A stretch of DNA of 18,481 nucleotides from the NCBI GenBank assembly GCA_030620115.1, contig JAUXFG010000072.1, forward strand, positions 1-18,481. Reading direction: 5' to 3'. Below the pieces are notes generated by a model, which had not been told where the DNA came from, did no database searches, and saw nothing but the letters and a program-made list of their open reading frames with translations. The position numbers and the translations under genes were made by a program. The stretch comes from Candidatus Fermentibacterota bacterium. GTDB taxonomy: Bacteria; JAFGKV01. Positions 1-7,763 of this stretch are shown one piece after another (within the stretch, counting starts at the first letter, position 1; each line of letters begins with the position of its first letter).

Positions 1-595
1 AGATCTCTCCTTCGACGGTGGCGACGGCAAGTCCTCCCATGTTCCTCCGTATTCGTGCATATTTTGTCTTGAGAGCGGAGTCCAGCCCTTTGGCAATCTC
101 TTCTCTTTCCCTGGACTTCGCTGCGATGCCTTCCTCCAGGCGCGCCAAGAGCGCGTTCGCTTCCAACTCCCTCTGTCTATACTCGTTCTGTGCTTTCTGA
201 AGATTTCCGATAGCCTTGGTCAAGGATGCCTCTATCTCCTCCATGTCTTCCATGCAGAGGAGCAGATTGTCTTCATATTCACTCTCTTGTGCTTTGGCCC
301 GGTCGATCTGGGCGAGCAAGGCCTTATACTCCTGATTCGTCTTTACGCCGTTGAGCTGGCTCTGATATCGAAGGGTATTCTGTTCGAGCTCCTCGATCTT
401 CTTCTCAGTTTTACGCCGCTGGAGTTCCTTATCATGCAACTCTGACTTCTTCTCGTCGACTAGGGAAGAAACATTATCGCGTTCGGTCTTGTGATGGAGG
501 AGTCTCCTAGGCACCAAATCCTTCTTCCGTGACAGGTCGTCGATGAAGGTGTCTATCTCCTGGAGCAGCAAGAGTTTCTGTATCTTTGATTGCAT
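1..595 (-). CDS. COG1579/CT398-type coiled-coil zinc-ribbon protein (C-terminus cut off by window edge)
   Basis: Reading the minus strand from the ATG at 595-593 gives an open frame of 198 codons that runs off the left edge. It begins MQSKIQKLLLLQEIDTFIDD and continues as a highly charged coiled coil. It contains the family hallmark VKTNQEYKALL (about residues 84-94), then a second helix, and ends near VATVEGEI, just where this family normally enters its C-terminal C4 zinc ribbon. Family knowledge: COG1579 proteins are helical hairpins with a nucleic-acid-binding-like zinc ribbon and are of uncertain function. The ribbon cysteines lie outside the window, so they cannot be checked. The ATG fits the usual family N-terminus; the frame stays open upstream, but no better start is seen. 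It lies downstream of tRNA-Val on the same strand and could be cotranscribed with it. Confidence 0.85.
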   Translation of the reverse strand, partial: MQSKIQKLLLLQEIDTFIDDLSRKKDLVPRRLLHHKTERDNVSSLVDEKKSELHDKELQRRKTEKKIEELEQNTLRYQSQLNGVKTNQEYKALLAQIDRAKAQESEYEDNLLLCMEDMEEIEASLTKAIGNLQKAQNEYRQRELEANALLARLEEGIAAKSREREEIAKGLDSALKTKYARIRRNMGGLAVATVEGEI

Positions 596-697
596 CGTCT
601 CTACTCGTCCATAGGCCGGCCACTCTTTGGTGACAATACCGGACAGCCAGGATTGGATGATGGATCACATATGGTGGAAGTGGTCCCAAGATGTATC

Positions 698-773
698 TGG
701 TGGGCGGAACAGGGCTTGAACCTGTGACCCCCGGCCTGTGACGCCGGTGCTCTGCCAACTGAGCTACCCGCCC
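698..773 (-). tRNA. tRNA-Val(CAC)
   Basis: The minus strand folds as a 76-nt cloverleaf with an encoded CCA end. The acceptor stem GGGCGGG pairs with TCCGCCC (last pair G-U). The D arm is GCTC/GAGC. The anticodon stem CCGGC/GCCGG encloses the loop GTCACAG, giving anticodon CAC (valine, GTG codons). The variable loop has 5 nt, and the T arm ACAGG/CCTGT carries TTCAAGC. All invariant positions I checked by eye are present. The loop begins and ends with G, which is slightly unusual. Confidence 0.95.
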
Positions 774-826
774 ATTCTCCTTATTTCCTCATCTGCGAGA
801 TTCCGACAGCGATATCTGGCGGGACA

Positions 827-854
827 AGCATGCTGGACCGCCCTTCCATGTCAA
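827..854 (-). promoter_or_regulatory. Sigma70-like promoter for tRNA-Val
   Basis: On the minus strand a perfect -35 TTGACA (854-849) is followed after 16 bp by CATGCT (832-827). Transcription would begin near 820, about 45 nt before the mature tRNA 5' end at 773. The -35 is strong and the -10 is only a half match, so this is probable rather than certain. Confidence 0.55.
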
Positions 855-909
855 GAACTTGCGTGGGGGAATACAAGGAGGCAATCTTAATGCGCTACAG
901 CGGGCGGAC

Positions 910-939
910 TTGACCCGGAGCCATCAGTGCTCTTATCTG
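910..939 (+). promoter_or_regulatory. Candidate promoter for the ABC ATPase operon
   Basis: TTGACC (910-915) and TATCTG (934-939) are separated by 18 bp, about 50 nt ahead of the ATPase start. Both hexamers are imperfect. It is the best candidate in the roughly 220-bp divergent spacer between tRNA-Val and the ATPase gene; nothing else of note is seen there. Confidence 0.35.
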
Positions 940-991
940 GATAATGGAAGACCGTGTTGTCTTCGCGCCATAGAAGCAGAGGGAGGAAAGA

Positions 992-2101
992 ATGGCCAAT
1001 GTTATGCTGGAAGGAGTCACCAAGCGGTACCCGGGCGATGTGGTGGCCGTCAAGGATGCGACTTTCGAAGTGCAAGATAAAGAATTTCTTATACTGGTGG
1101 GACCTTCCGGTTGCGGGAAATCAACGTTGTTGCGGATGGTTGCGGGCCTTGAGGAGATCACCAAGGGAAGAATCCTCATCGATGGTCGTGTGGTGAATGA
1201 TGTTCCGCCAAAGGACCGCGACATCGCCATGGTATTCCAGAACTACGCCCTGTATCCCCACATGTCAGTATACGACAATATGGCGTTTGGGCTGCGTATG
1301 CGGAAGTATCCCAAAGATGAGATTGAACGACGGGTGCAGGAAGCCGGGGTCATATTGGGCATCGAGGAGTTGCTCGATCGGAAACCAAAAGCACTCTCGG
1401 GAGGGCAGCGGCAACGAGTTGCGGTGGGAAGAGCGATCGTACGGAAACCCAAGGTGTTCCTGTTCGACGAGCCGCTCTCGAATCTGGATGCGAAGCTGAG
1501 GGTGCAGATGAGGGCCGAGCTGTCCAGCCTCCATAGGCGGCTGGAAGCAACTATGATCTATGTGACCCATGACCAGACCGAAGCCATGACCATGGGCGAC
1601 AGGATCACGGTTCTCAAGGATGGCATCATTCAGCAGATCGATGGCCCCATCGCTCTCTATGAAGAACCAGCCAATATGTTTGTCGCGGGATTTATTGGGA
1701 GCCCTTCCATCAACTTCCTGCACGGCTCCATCGCGCAAGGCACTCCTTGCATATTCGAATGCCCTGGATTCAAGGCCCTTCTCCCAGGCCGCCTTACCGA
1801 GGGAATCGACCTGTCGGACGGCATGTCGGTGGCTCTAGGGATTCGGCCCGAGCACATCGTCCAGTCCACTGGGGAGGATGGATTCGAAATGGATGTTGAG
1901 CTCGACGTGGTGGAGCCCATGGGTCATGAGACGTATCTCCACTTCCACATCAACGGAACCAAGATCACTGCAAGGATCACGGAGGGTGGCCAATTTCGGG
2001 TCGGCAACCGGATACGCCTCACATTCGATCTTGCCAAAGCCCATCTGTTCGATCTTGAGAGTGGCCGTATGCTCAGCCGCGGGGCTCACGGATTGGCATA
2101 G
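992..2101 (+). CDS. ABC transporter ATP-binding protein, MalK/UgpC/MsmX type
   Basis: A 369-residue ATPase of the carbohydrate-uptake (CUT1) type, which powers import of sugars or sugar phosphates through membrane permeases. Visible motifs: Walker [10 protein letters not shown] (37-45), Q-loop [11 protein letters not shown] (82-92), signature LSGGQRQ (135-141), Walker B VFLFDE (155-160) and the switch histidine in THDQTEAMT (H193). The region after about 235 is the regulatory OB/TOBE domain typical of MalK and UgpC. The ATG is preceded by a strong GAGGGAGG-type ribosome binding site. No permease or solute-binding protein gene is in the window, so it may be a shared ATPase like MsiK/MsmX, or may serve uptake of wall-derived sugars given the LdcA- and NagZ-like genes downstream. 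That link is inference; the substrate cannot be read from the sequence. Confidence 0.93.
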   Translation: MANVMLEGVTKRYPGDVVAVKDATFEVQDKEFLILVGPSGCGKSTLLRMVAGLEEITKGRILIDGRVVNDVPPKDRDIAMVFQNYALYPHMSVYDNMAFGLRMRKYPKDEIERRVQEAGVILGIEELLDRKPKALSGGQRQRVAVGRAIVRKPKVFLFDEPLSNLDAKLRVQMRAELSSLHRRLEATMIYVTHDQTEAMTMGDRITVLKDGIIQQIDGPIALYEEPANMFVAGFIGSPSINFLHGSIAQGTPCIFECPGFKALLPGRLTEGIDLSDGMSVALGIRPEHIVQSTGEDGFEMDVELDVVEPMGHETYLHFHINGTKITARITEGGQFRVGNRIRLTFDLAKAHLFDLESGRMLSRGAHGLA

Positions 2102-2184
2102 GAACGAGGAGGGGGAGACGTTGAGAACGCACGCTTTTCGGGCATCAGCGTTCAGCATTGTCTATCTCGCGGCGCCTCGAGGAT

Positions 2185-2189
2185 AGGAG
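2185..2189 (+). promoter_or_regulatory. Ribosome binding site that decides the LD-carboxypeptidase start
   Basis: AGGAG at 2185-2189 sits 7 nt before TTG 2197 and 10 nt before GTG 2200. It lies downstream of the longest possible start (TTG 2158), which has no comparable site. This argues for translation starting at 2197 or 2200. Confidence 0.55.
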
Positions 2190-2196
2190 CGGAATT

Positions 2197-3132
2197 TTGG
2201 TGCGCCCAGCGGCATTGAAAAAGGGGGACCGGGTGGCTCTTCTTTCTCTGGCGAGTCCTCCCAGATCTCAGGAACTGATCGCGTCATCGGTGGCGGCCGT
2301 TGGGCGGCTGGGGTACCATGTGGAGCTTGCGCCGCACGTCGCCCCCGGATCGACCTTTCTCGCCGGAAGCGATAGGGATCGCGCGTCTGATTTTCATTGG
2401 GCGGTTGCCCAACAGTCGATCCGCGGCATATTCTGTCTCCGTGGCGGATACGGTTCCATGCGGCTGCTTCCTCACGTAGACTGGGATCTCGTTGCGACCC
2501 ATCCCAAAGTCCTGGTTGGAATGTCCGATATCACTGCTCTCCAAGTGGCTCTTCTTGAACGGATCTCCCTGGTGACATTTGCCGGACCAATGCCTCTTCT
2601 CTCCGCCACCGGCATGTTCTCGCGCTACTCCGCAGAGAGATTGGTGGCCGCCGTAGGGGGTGATGATGGTCAAGGCCCCATTATCTGCCAGGGGCCGAAC
2701 GATCCCGAGCCGATAGTGATCGCTGCGGGGCGAGCACAAGGCAGGATTCTGGGAGGGAACCTCCAGACAGTAGTCTCCCTCATTGGCACTCCATACGAAC
2801 CGAAACTGGATGGTTCGATTCTGCTCCTGGAGGACGTGGGTGAGGCGCCTTATCGGATTGACAGGTTACTGACCCAGCTTCTATTTGCAGGCAGGCTGAG
2901 AGGCGTGAAAGGTGTCGCGCTGGGCCGCTTTGCCCGCTGCTATGAATCTTCTGAGGAAGAGATCATTGCCGTGGCGGCAGAACGATTGGAAAACATAGGC
3001 ATACCAGTCCTCTATGGGCTGGCGCTGGGGCATCAGGATGATGTGGCCACTTGGCCGCAAGGCTGTATGGCTGAGCTGGATTGTGGAGCCAGAGAGTTGA
3101 GAGTCTTGGAGCGAGGTGTGATGCCGCATTGA
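2197..3132 (+). CDS. LD-carboxypeptidase (peptidase family S66, LdcA/MccF type)
   Basis: About 311 residues, the usual length for cytoplasmic S66 serine peptidases, which remove the terminal D-amino acid from tetrapeptide muropeptides in peptidoglycan recycling; MccF relatives detoxify microcin C. Seen: an N-terminus of the form RPAALKKGDRVALLS, the substrate-site motif LRGGYGSMRLL, the nucleophile motif GMSDITAL (Ser), LEDVGEAPYRIDR with the catalytic Glu, and GLALGHQDD with the catalytic His. All three Ser-Glu-His elements are present. The frame can be extended to TTG 2158, but the ribosome binding site and family alignment favour TTG 2197 (GTG 2200 as alternative). The stop overlaps or nearly abuts the glycosidase gene, so the two are probably translationally coupled. 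MccF-type specificity cannot be excluded. Confidence 0.9.
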   Translation: MVRPAALKKGDRVALLSLASPPRSQELIASSVAAVGRLGYHVELAPHVAPGSTFLAGSDRDRASDFHWAVAQQSIRGIFCLRGGYGSMRLLPHVDWDLVATHPKVLVGMSDITALQVALLERISLVTFAGPMPLLSATGMFSRYSAERLVAAVGGDDGQGPIICQGPNDPEPIVIAAGRAQGRILGGNLQTVVSLIGTPYEPKLDGSILLLEDVGEAPYRIDRLLTQLLFAGRLRGVKGVALGRFARCYESSEEEIIAVAAERLENIGIPVLYGLALGHQDDVATWPQGCMAELDCGARELRVLERGVMPH

Positions 3133-3143
3133 GCGGATACCTC

Positions 3144-4559
3144 ATGCCGCAAGACCTCGGTCGGCATCTCGTGCCGATTCTTGATTTTCGGGATGAAGCG
3201 ACGGCCACCGGGTGGCAAGAAATCCAGTTGCTCATCGGGACATGTGGGCTTGGTGGCATCCTTCTCCGAGGGGGGAAGGAGGCGGACTGGCTGGCAATAC
3301 GCAGGACTGTCGATCAACTGCCCTCCCCGCCGCTGCTCATGGCGGATCTGGAGCAGGGGGCCGCCAGTCAGCTGCCCGAACATGCGTGGCTTCCCTCAGC
3401 GGCAGCCGTGGGCGCCACGGGAGATCCGGAGTTCGCATGGAGGATGGGTCAGCTCATCGGTCGCCAGGCCAAAGCATTGGGGCTCGACTTGATCCTGGCT
3501 CCCGTGGCGGATCTGTGTCTTTGCCTGGAGAATCCTATCATGGGTCCTCGCTGCTTCGGCTCACGTGCAGACCGGGTTGCCGACATGGTTGGGGCATTTG
3601 TGAAGGGCTGTGGCCGGGAGGGGGTCGGGACAGTAGTCAAGCATTTTCCGGGGCATGGCAGGGCTGGTGATGACAGCCATACGATTCTGCCCATGATCCA
3701 GTTGGAAAAAGATGTATGGCGAAGAACGGATCTTCTTCCTTTCGCTGCCGCAATCAAGGCAGGAACCAGGGGTGTCATGATTGGTCACCTCTGGATCTCA
3801 GGGTTGGATCCAGGCGAAACACGACCCGCGAGCCTTAGTCAACCAGTCATGAAACAGCTTTTGCGTGAGGAGTTGGGCTTTTCCGGTCTCATTATTACTG
3901 ATAGCTTGGATATGGTGCCTGTGAGCCCTGGTGATGTGCGTATTGCTGAAAAAATGATCAATGCAGGTGCGGATCTGGTGCTGGGTGTGAAGCTGGACGA
4001 ACCATCAGGCAGCGCCCCGAAATGGATCGGACTGCCGGAGATTGAAGTTCAGGCGCACGCTCCGGTAGCCACACTGGAGGATTCGGTGCATGTGTTGGCG
4101 CAGACCATCGCGAGATCATCGTTGGGGTGGTTTGGGGATCGACAACCTCGGTGGCGAATCGGTGAGAGCGTTCAGGCAGTGCTCGTGTGTGCTGACGGAA
4201 CGCGGCAGGCATGGGCGGAGGAATTTATCCGCGCGGTACAGGAATGTTCGCCTGGCGTTTGTGTGACAGAAGGGCTATTGGAGCAAGCGGTTGTCATGGA
4301 GAGCGAGGAGCTCATCATAGTGATTGGCCGTGCCTCAGGGAGGATAGAGGAGGAACGGGCCCATTCCGTGTTCGGAACGCTCCAGGCAGAGCGAAGAAAG
4401 GCGTTGGTCGTTCTATTGGGCGTGCCCAAACTCCTTCCCGCGGCTACAGTCCTGCCTGTCCTGGTGGGGGGCGATGCGATCTCTGAAACTCAACGGGCGG
4501 CGGTGGATATATTATGGGGGAAGTTGATCCCTTCCGGCAATCCGGATCTGGTATGCTAA
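3144..4559 (+). CDS. nagZ: NagZ-like beta-N-acetylglucosaminidase (glycoside hydrolase family 3)
   Basis: A 471-residue GH3 enzyme, likely cleaving GlcNAc from wall fragments. Counted from ATG 3144, KHFPGHG lies at 166-172, followed by the NagZ-specific Asp-His dyad in DDSH (D177, H179). The aspartate nucleophile is D253 in GLIITDSLDM. The usual DQEGG segment is altered to ADLEQGA (67-73), so the substrate pocket may differ from classical NagZ. The roughly 190 residues after the barrel form a second domain, as in two-domain Gram-positive NagZ proteins. No signal peptide is visible, so it is probably cytoplasmic. The frame extends upstream to 3081. TTG 3129, overlapping the preceding TGA, is an alternative start, and neither choice has a strong ribosome binding site, which suggests coupling to the LD-carboxypeptidase. 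Another family 3 hexosaminidase specificity is possible. Confidence 0.85.
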   Translation: MPQDLGRHLVPILDFRDEATATGWQEIQLLIGTCGLGGILLRGGKEADWLAIRRTVDQLPSPPLLMADLEQGAASQLPEHAWLPSAAAVGATGDPEFAWRMGQLIGRQAKALGLDLILAPVADLCLCLENPIMGPRCFGSRADRVADMVGAFVKGCGREGVGTVVKHFPGHGRAGDDSHTILPMIQLEKDVWRRTDLLPFAAAIKAGTRGVMIGHLWISGLDPGETRPASLSQPVMKQLLREELGFSGLIITDSLDMVPVSPGDVRIAEKMINAGADLVLGVKLDEPSGSAPKWIGLPEIEVQAHAPVATLEDSVHVLAQTIARSSLGWFGDRQPRWRIGESVQAVLVCADGTRQAWAEEFIRAVQECSPGVCVTEGLLEQAVVMESEELIIVIGRASGRIEEERAHSVFGTLQAERRKALVVLLGVPKLLPAATVLPVLVGGDAISETQRAAVDILWGKLIPSGNPDLVC

Positions 4560-4676
4560 CCGGACGATGGGTCATGATTGAGAGTCCGGAACGGTATATC
4601 GAGATCGAGGAAAGCGTCGATTCTGTTTGGTACGTCATCGCTGACACCTGCCACCCTTTGCAAGAGGAGGTACATC

Positions 4677-5537
4677 ATGCGGATCAGACGAGCAATTGCG
4701 GGAGCCTTCTATCGCGGCGACTGCCGGGAGCAGGTGAGGAAGTTCTTGGATGGTGATGATGTTCCCCCGCGCAACGAGCCGATTCCGGGAGCGGTGGTCC
4801 CTCACGCCGGGTGGGTGTACTCCGGGAGGGTTGCCGCGCAGGTGTGGGCCCGCGTGGCAGCTGCCGGGCCTCCAGAGACCGTGGTGATCCTTGGCGCCGT
4901 GCACCGCAGCTATTCGCCTGCCGGTGCGGCGGTCTGGGCGGATGGCGGATGGGAGACACCGGTGGGTATGGTTCCCATTGATGAGGAGCTGGCAAAGGAT
5001 ATGATTCAGGCATTGGGATCGCAGCTTGTCGACAATCCGTCCGCCCATGTGGCGGAGCATTCCATCGAAGTGCAACTTCCAATGGTCAGGCTTCTCCTTC
5101 CCGAGGCGTCCATAGTCCCGGTGGCTGTTCCTCCGGAGGAAGAATCCTGTGCTCTTGGTGTTGCCATGGGGAAGTTCCTAGCGGCATGCGGCAAGCCCGT
5201 GACAGTCGTATCTTCGACGGATCTGACACACTACGGTCCAGGCTATGGCTTGGCTCCCGCCGGCGTTGGTGAGCGTGCCGAGGCCTGGATGAAGGCCAAT
5301 GATCGCCGTTTTCTCGATCTCATGGAGCAGATGGCTTCTGACCGCATCATCGAGGAAGCCAGAATGCACCACAATGCCTGCGGAGCGGGAGCGGTGGCAG
5401 CCGCCATGGGAGCTGCCAGGGAGCTGGGAGCCACCCATGGGACAGTGACTGAATATACCACGAGTCATAGGGAATCTCCCGAGAGCCGAGTATTCAGCAT
5501 GGCGGTGGGCTATGCGGGGGTGTTATTTGTCAAGTAG
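4677..5537 (+). CDS. MEMO-family protein (AmmeMemoRadiSam system protein B)
   Basis: 286 residues. Motifs of the MEMO family are clear: VPHAGWVYSG (H43), GAVHRSY (H76), AHVAEHSIEVQLP (124-135), SSTDLTHYG (D182, H185) and HHNACGAGA (C235). These correspond to the metal-site histidines and the cysteine known from human MEMO1, so the active site looks intact. Family knowledge: MEMO proteins are metal-binding relatives of aromatic-ring-opening dioxygenases. In bacteria they often accompany an AMMECR1 protein and a radical SAM protein; neither is in this window. The start is fixed by AGGAGG at 4665-4670, 6 nt before the ATG; the longer frame from 4578 lacks family similarity. The biochemical role is unknown. 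Its position between nagZ and dapF suggests a link to the wall-recycling operon, which is inference. Confidence 0.88.
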   Translation: MRIRRAIAGAFYRGDCREQVRKFLDGDDVPPRNEPIPGAVVPHAGWVYSGRVAAQVWARVAAAGPPETVVILGAVHRSYSPAGAAVWADGGWETPVGMVPIDEELAKDMIQALGSQLVDNPSAHVAEHSIEVQLPMVRLLLPEASIVPVAVPPEEESCALGVAMGKFLAACGKPVTVVSSTDLTHYGPGYGLAPAGVGERAEAWMKANDRRFLDLMEQMASDRIIEEARMHHNACGAGAVAAAMGAARELGATHGTVTEYTTSHRESPESRVFSMAVGYAGVLFVK

Positions 5538-6363
5538 GTCAGCCCTTCCCGGAGAGCCATTTGCAAAGATCCAGGCCTTGGGTAACGATTTTATCTGGTT
5601 CCTGAAATATGTCGACGGGGAGCCGCCACGCCACCTCTTGGCAGACATCCCACTCCTGTGCCACAGGCATCGGGGTATTGGCAGCGACGGCGTGATATTC
5701 TGGGGCCCGGCCCGGGGAAATGTCTACCCGCTCTGGTTTTTTAATCGTGACGGGAGTGCGGCAGAGGTATGTGGAAACGGCCTGAGGGCCCTATGCGTGG
5801 CAGGGCGAGATCTTGATCTTGTTCGGCCAGGAGAAGTCTGGTTCGAAATCAGCGGTGAGCGCTTCCCCGTAGAAGCGCCCCAAGAGGGGAACATTGCTTC
5901 TGTCGGGTTAGGGATCCCTCACATCCCCAGGACCGGTTCCCTGTTCGATGATGTACGCGAAGAGCTTCGAGGTATGGATGGCGGAGGGGGGTTGATCTAT
6001 GTGCCTAATCCGCATATTGTGGTGTTCGAGGAAATGGCCAAGCCCGAGGGAGAACGGGAGAAGATCGCGGCCAAGTTATCTGCGCTGCTGCCGGAAGGAG
6101 CCAATGTGGGTTTTGTGTGCGCATGTGGGAAGCATAGATTGAACTTGGAAGTCTGGGAGCGGGGAGTGGGGCGGACTCTCGCCTGTGGCAGTGGTGCTGG
6201 CGCAGCCTGGGCTATTGCCATAGATCAAGGCCTCTTGGAGGGGGCTGGTACTGTTCACCAGCCCGGAGGGGATCTTCTTGTGGATCAGAGAGATGATGAA
6301 CGGCTCTGGATTTCCGGCGAGGCTTCATTGATATTCACCGGCTCGTTGCCATGGGCACGCTGA
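5512..6363 (+). CDS. dapF: Diaminopimelate epimerase
   Basis: Converts LL-diaminopimelate to the meso form for lysine and peptidoglycan synthesis. 283 residues, normal for DapF. Seen: FAKIQALGNDF (17-27), RHRGIGSDGVIF, FFNRDGSAAEVCGNGLR with catalytic Cys87, VPNPHIVVF, and ERGVGRTLACGSGAGAA with catalytic Cys225. Both cysteines of the two-base mechanism are present. The second motif reads CGSG where CGTG is usual. The ATG overlaps the end of the MEMO gene by about 26 nt; TTG 5527 just before the family core is an alternative. The overlap implies cotranscription and coupling. The gene indicates a DAP-type cell wall, which agrees with the recycling genes upstream. Confidence 0.93.
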   Translation: MRGCYLSSRSALPGEPFAKIQALGNDFIWFLKYVDGEPPRHLLADIPLLCHRHRGIGSDGVIFWGPARGNVYPLWFFNRDGSAAEVCGNGLRALCVAGRDLDLVRPGEVWFEISGERFPVEAPQEGNIASVGLGIPHIPRTGSLFDDVREELRGMDGGGGLIYVPNPHIVVFEEMAKPEGEREKIAAKLSALLPEGANVGFVCACGKHRLNLEVWERGVGRTLACGSGAGAAWAIAIDQGLLEGAGTVHQPGGDLLVDQRDDERLWISGEASLIFTGSLPWAR

Positions 6364-6424
6364 TTGCTATTAGAATGGCCATGCATCTTGACCAAATTGT
6401 TCGGCGTGTTACTTGGCAAGAGGT

Positions 6425-6453
6425 TTGACATGCGCGTTGTTGTATGCTAGGCT
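6425..6453 (+). promoter_or_regulatory. Strong sigma70-like promoter of the kinase/REC-DnaA unit
   Basis: Perfect -35 TTGACA (6425-6430), 17-bp spacer, -10 TAGGCT (6448-6453) preceded by an extended TG element (6445-6446). Transcription would start near 6460, immediately before the hairpin in the leader. It marks the boundary between the dapF unit and the signalling unit. Confidence 0.7.
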
Positions 6454-6463
6454 CGGTGTGTAT

Positions 6464-6480
6464 CCGCCCCAAGAGGGCGG
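6464..6480 (+). repeat. Perfect hairpin at the very 5' end of the kinase leader
   Basis: CCGCCC (6464-6469) and GGGCGG (6475-6480) form a 6-bp GC stem with a CAAGA loop, starting within a few bases of the predicted transcript start. No T tract follows, so it is not an intrinsic terminator. A 5'-end hairpin like this could stabilise the transcript. Confidence 0.45.
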
Positions 6481-6513
6481 TATGGCAGCAAGAGCTCACG
6501 GAATCAGGAACAC

Positions 6514-6567
6514 ATGAAAAACCGGGGTGAGGCCCGAATGACCAGGAATACAAGGCAAGAGTCATGA
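6514..6567 (+). CDS. Possible 17-residue leader ORF coupled to the kinase gene
   Basis: ATG 6514 opens MKNRGEARMTRNTRQES and its TGA overlaps the kinase ATG in the form ATGA at 6564-6567. A CAGGAA site lies a few bases ahead of it. It follows the promoter and leader hairpin. The arrangement is typical of translational coupling, but the ORF is so short that chance is a real possibility. No homology is claimed. Confidence 0.3.
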   Translation: MKNRGEARMTRNTRQES

Positions 6568-7760
6568 GAAACCATGGAGATGATATGGACTTGGGTATGG
6601 GTGAGCCGAAGCATTCTCTGCTGGTGGTTCTCGGGCTCGAGGCCGCGGAACATGCACTCATCGCCGATGTGGCTGAAAATTGCGAGATTCGCCACGTTAA
6701 TAGCATCCTGCAATTGCGCGAACTGATCAAACAAGAACCCATTGCCGCGGTGCTCACGGAGATCTGGGTCCGGGATGGGCATGTCCTTGAAGTGCATGAT
6801 CTTCTCAAAGAAATGAGCCCCTCAACCTGTCTTGTTATTGCCGCATCATCCTTGGATGAGGACATGGTTGATCAGGTAAGGCGATCAGGCATGCCTTTGG
6901 TTTTGCAGCGGCCTATCCGCAAGATGGAGTTCGCCGCCGCAATAGCACTGGTGATCGGGTTTTGCCACGCTCGGAAGGAACTGCGTAGTCTTCAAGCAGT
7001 GACTCAACAGATGACAACTGATATCGAGGAAGCGGCACGACTCAAGTCGGAGTTCCTCTCGCTCATCAGCCATGAATTGAGGACCCCCTTGACCGAGGTG
7101 ATAGGATACGCCGAACTATTGAAGGAAGGGGCCTACGCCAACCTTCATGAATATCACCAAGAATATGTGGATAGCATACTGCGCAGCTCCAACCAGCTCA
7201 GCTCTCTGATTGATGACCTTATGACCTTGTCGAAGGCCGAAGCGCACGCGCTCGAGCCAAAGACCAGCACCTTTGCGGTCTCGCGGCTTGTGGAAGGCAA
7301 AGTGGCCACCCTTATCAGAGAGGCAAGGACCCAAGGTCTCAAGACCGAAATCCGTATTGATCCGGCTGCCGGCGTCATTGTTGCTGACCATGAAATGCTG
7401 AGCAAAGTCCTCCGCGCGCTCATTTCCAACGCCATCAAGTTCACTCCACAAGGCGGCACGCTCGGGATCGAGATCAGCAACGCTGATTCCGCTGTTCTCT
7501 TCAAGGTCTGGGACACCGGCAAAGGCATCGCACAGGAGAGGGTTCGAGATATCTTCAGAGCCTTCCGGCAGGAAGATAGCTCCGACCGCCGCCAGTATGG
7601 CGGGCTCGGGCTCGGGCTCTCAATCGTGAAGCATCTTGTTGCCTTGCATGGCGGCAATGTCCGAGTGACAAGCAGAGCCGATCAAGGAACCGTATTCAGC
7701 TTTGTGATCCCGCGTCGTGGTGTGGCGAAAGGATCAAATGACCAGGCAAGGAATGGCTGA
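6564..7760 (+). CDS. Histidine kinase with degenerate receiver-like N-terminal domain
   Basis: 398 residues, no transmembrane segment, so a soluble kinase. Residues 16-130 look like a receiver fold that has lost its chemistry: the acidic pair is absent (VVLGLE), the phospho-acceptor position is Glu (E66 in LTEIW), and the conserved Lys-Pro reads Arg-Pro (R116). Then come a HisKA helix pair with H170 in SHELRTPL, an N box with N289 in SNAIKFTP, a G1 box DTGKGI (317-322) and a G2 box GLGLGLSIV (348-356). All kinase motifs are intact. The gene is followed after 3 bp by the REC-DnaA regulator, its likely partner. The N-terminus probably senses through protein contact rather than phosphorylation. 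The start at 6564 has a moderate AAGG/AAGAG upstream region and overlaps the short leader ORF. Confidence 0.9.
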   Translation: MRNHGDDMDLGMGEPKHSLLVVLGLEAAEHALIADVAENCEIRHVNSILQLRELIKQEPIAAVLTEIWVRDGHVLEVHDLLKEMSPSTCLVIAASSLDEDMVDQVRRSGMPLVLQRPIRKMEFAAAIALVIGFCHARKELRSLQAVTQQMTTDIEEAARLKSEFLSLISHELRTPLTEVIGYAELLKEGAYANLHEYHQEYVDSILRSSNQLSSLIDDLMTLSKAEAHALEPKTSTFAVSRLVEGKVATLIREARTQGLKTEIRIDPAAGVIVADHEMLSKVLRALISNAIKFTPQGGTLGIEISNADSAVLFKVWDTGKGIAQERVRDIFRAFRQEDSSDRRQYGGLGLGLSIVKHLVALHGGNVRVTSRADQGTVFSFVIPRRGVAKGSNDQARNG

Positions 7761-7763
7761 GCC

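Noticed and set aside
507-758. Minus-strand 83-residue ORF
   Set aside because: It is read through the tRNA-Val gene and out of frame with the zinc-ribbon gene; no plausible protein features.
4514-4756. Plus-strand 80-residue ORF between nagZ and the MEMO gene
   Set aside because: Overlaps the ends of both neighbours in another frame and lacks a ribosome binding site and family resemblance; the MEMO start at 4677 is well supported.
6464-6480. Intrinsic terminator of the dapF operon
   Set aside because: The hairpin lies downstream of the kinase promoter and has no T tract.
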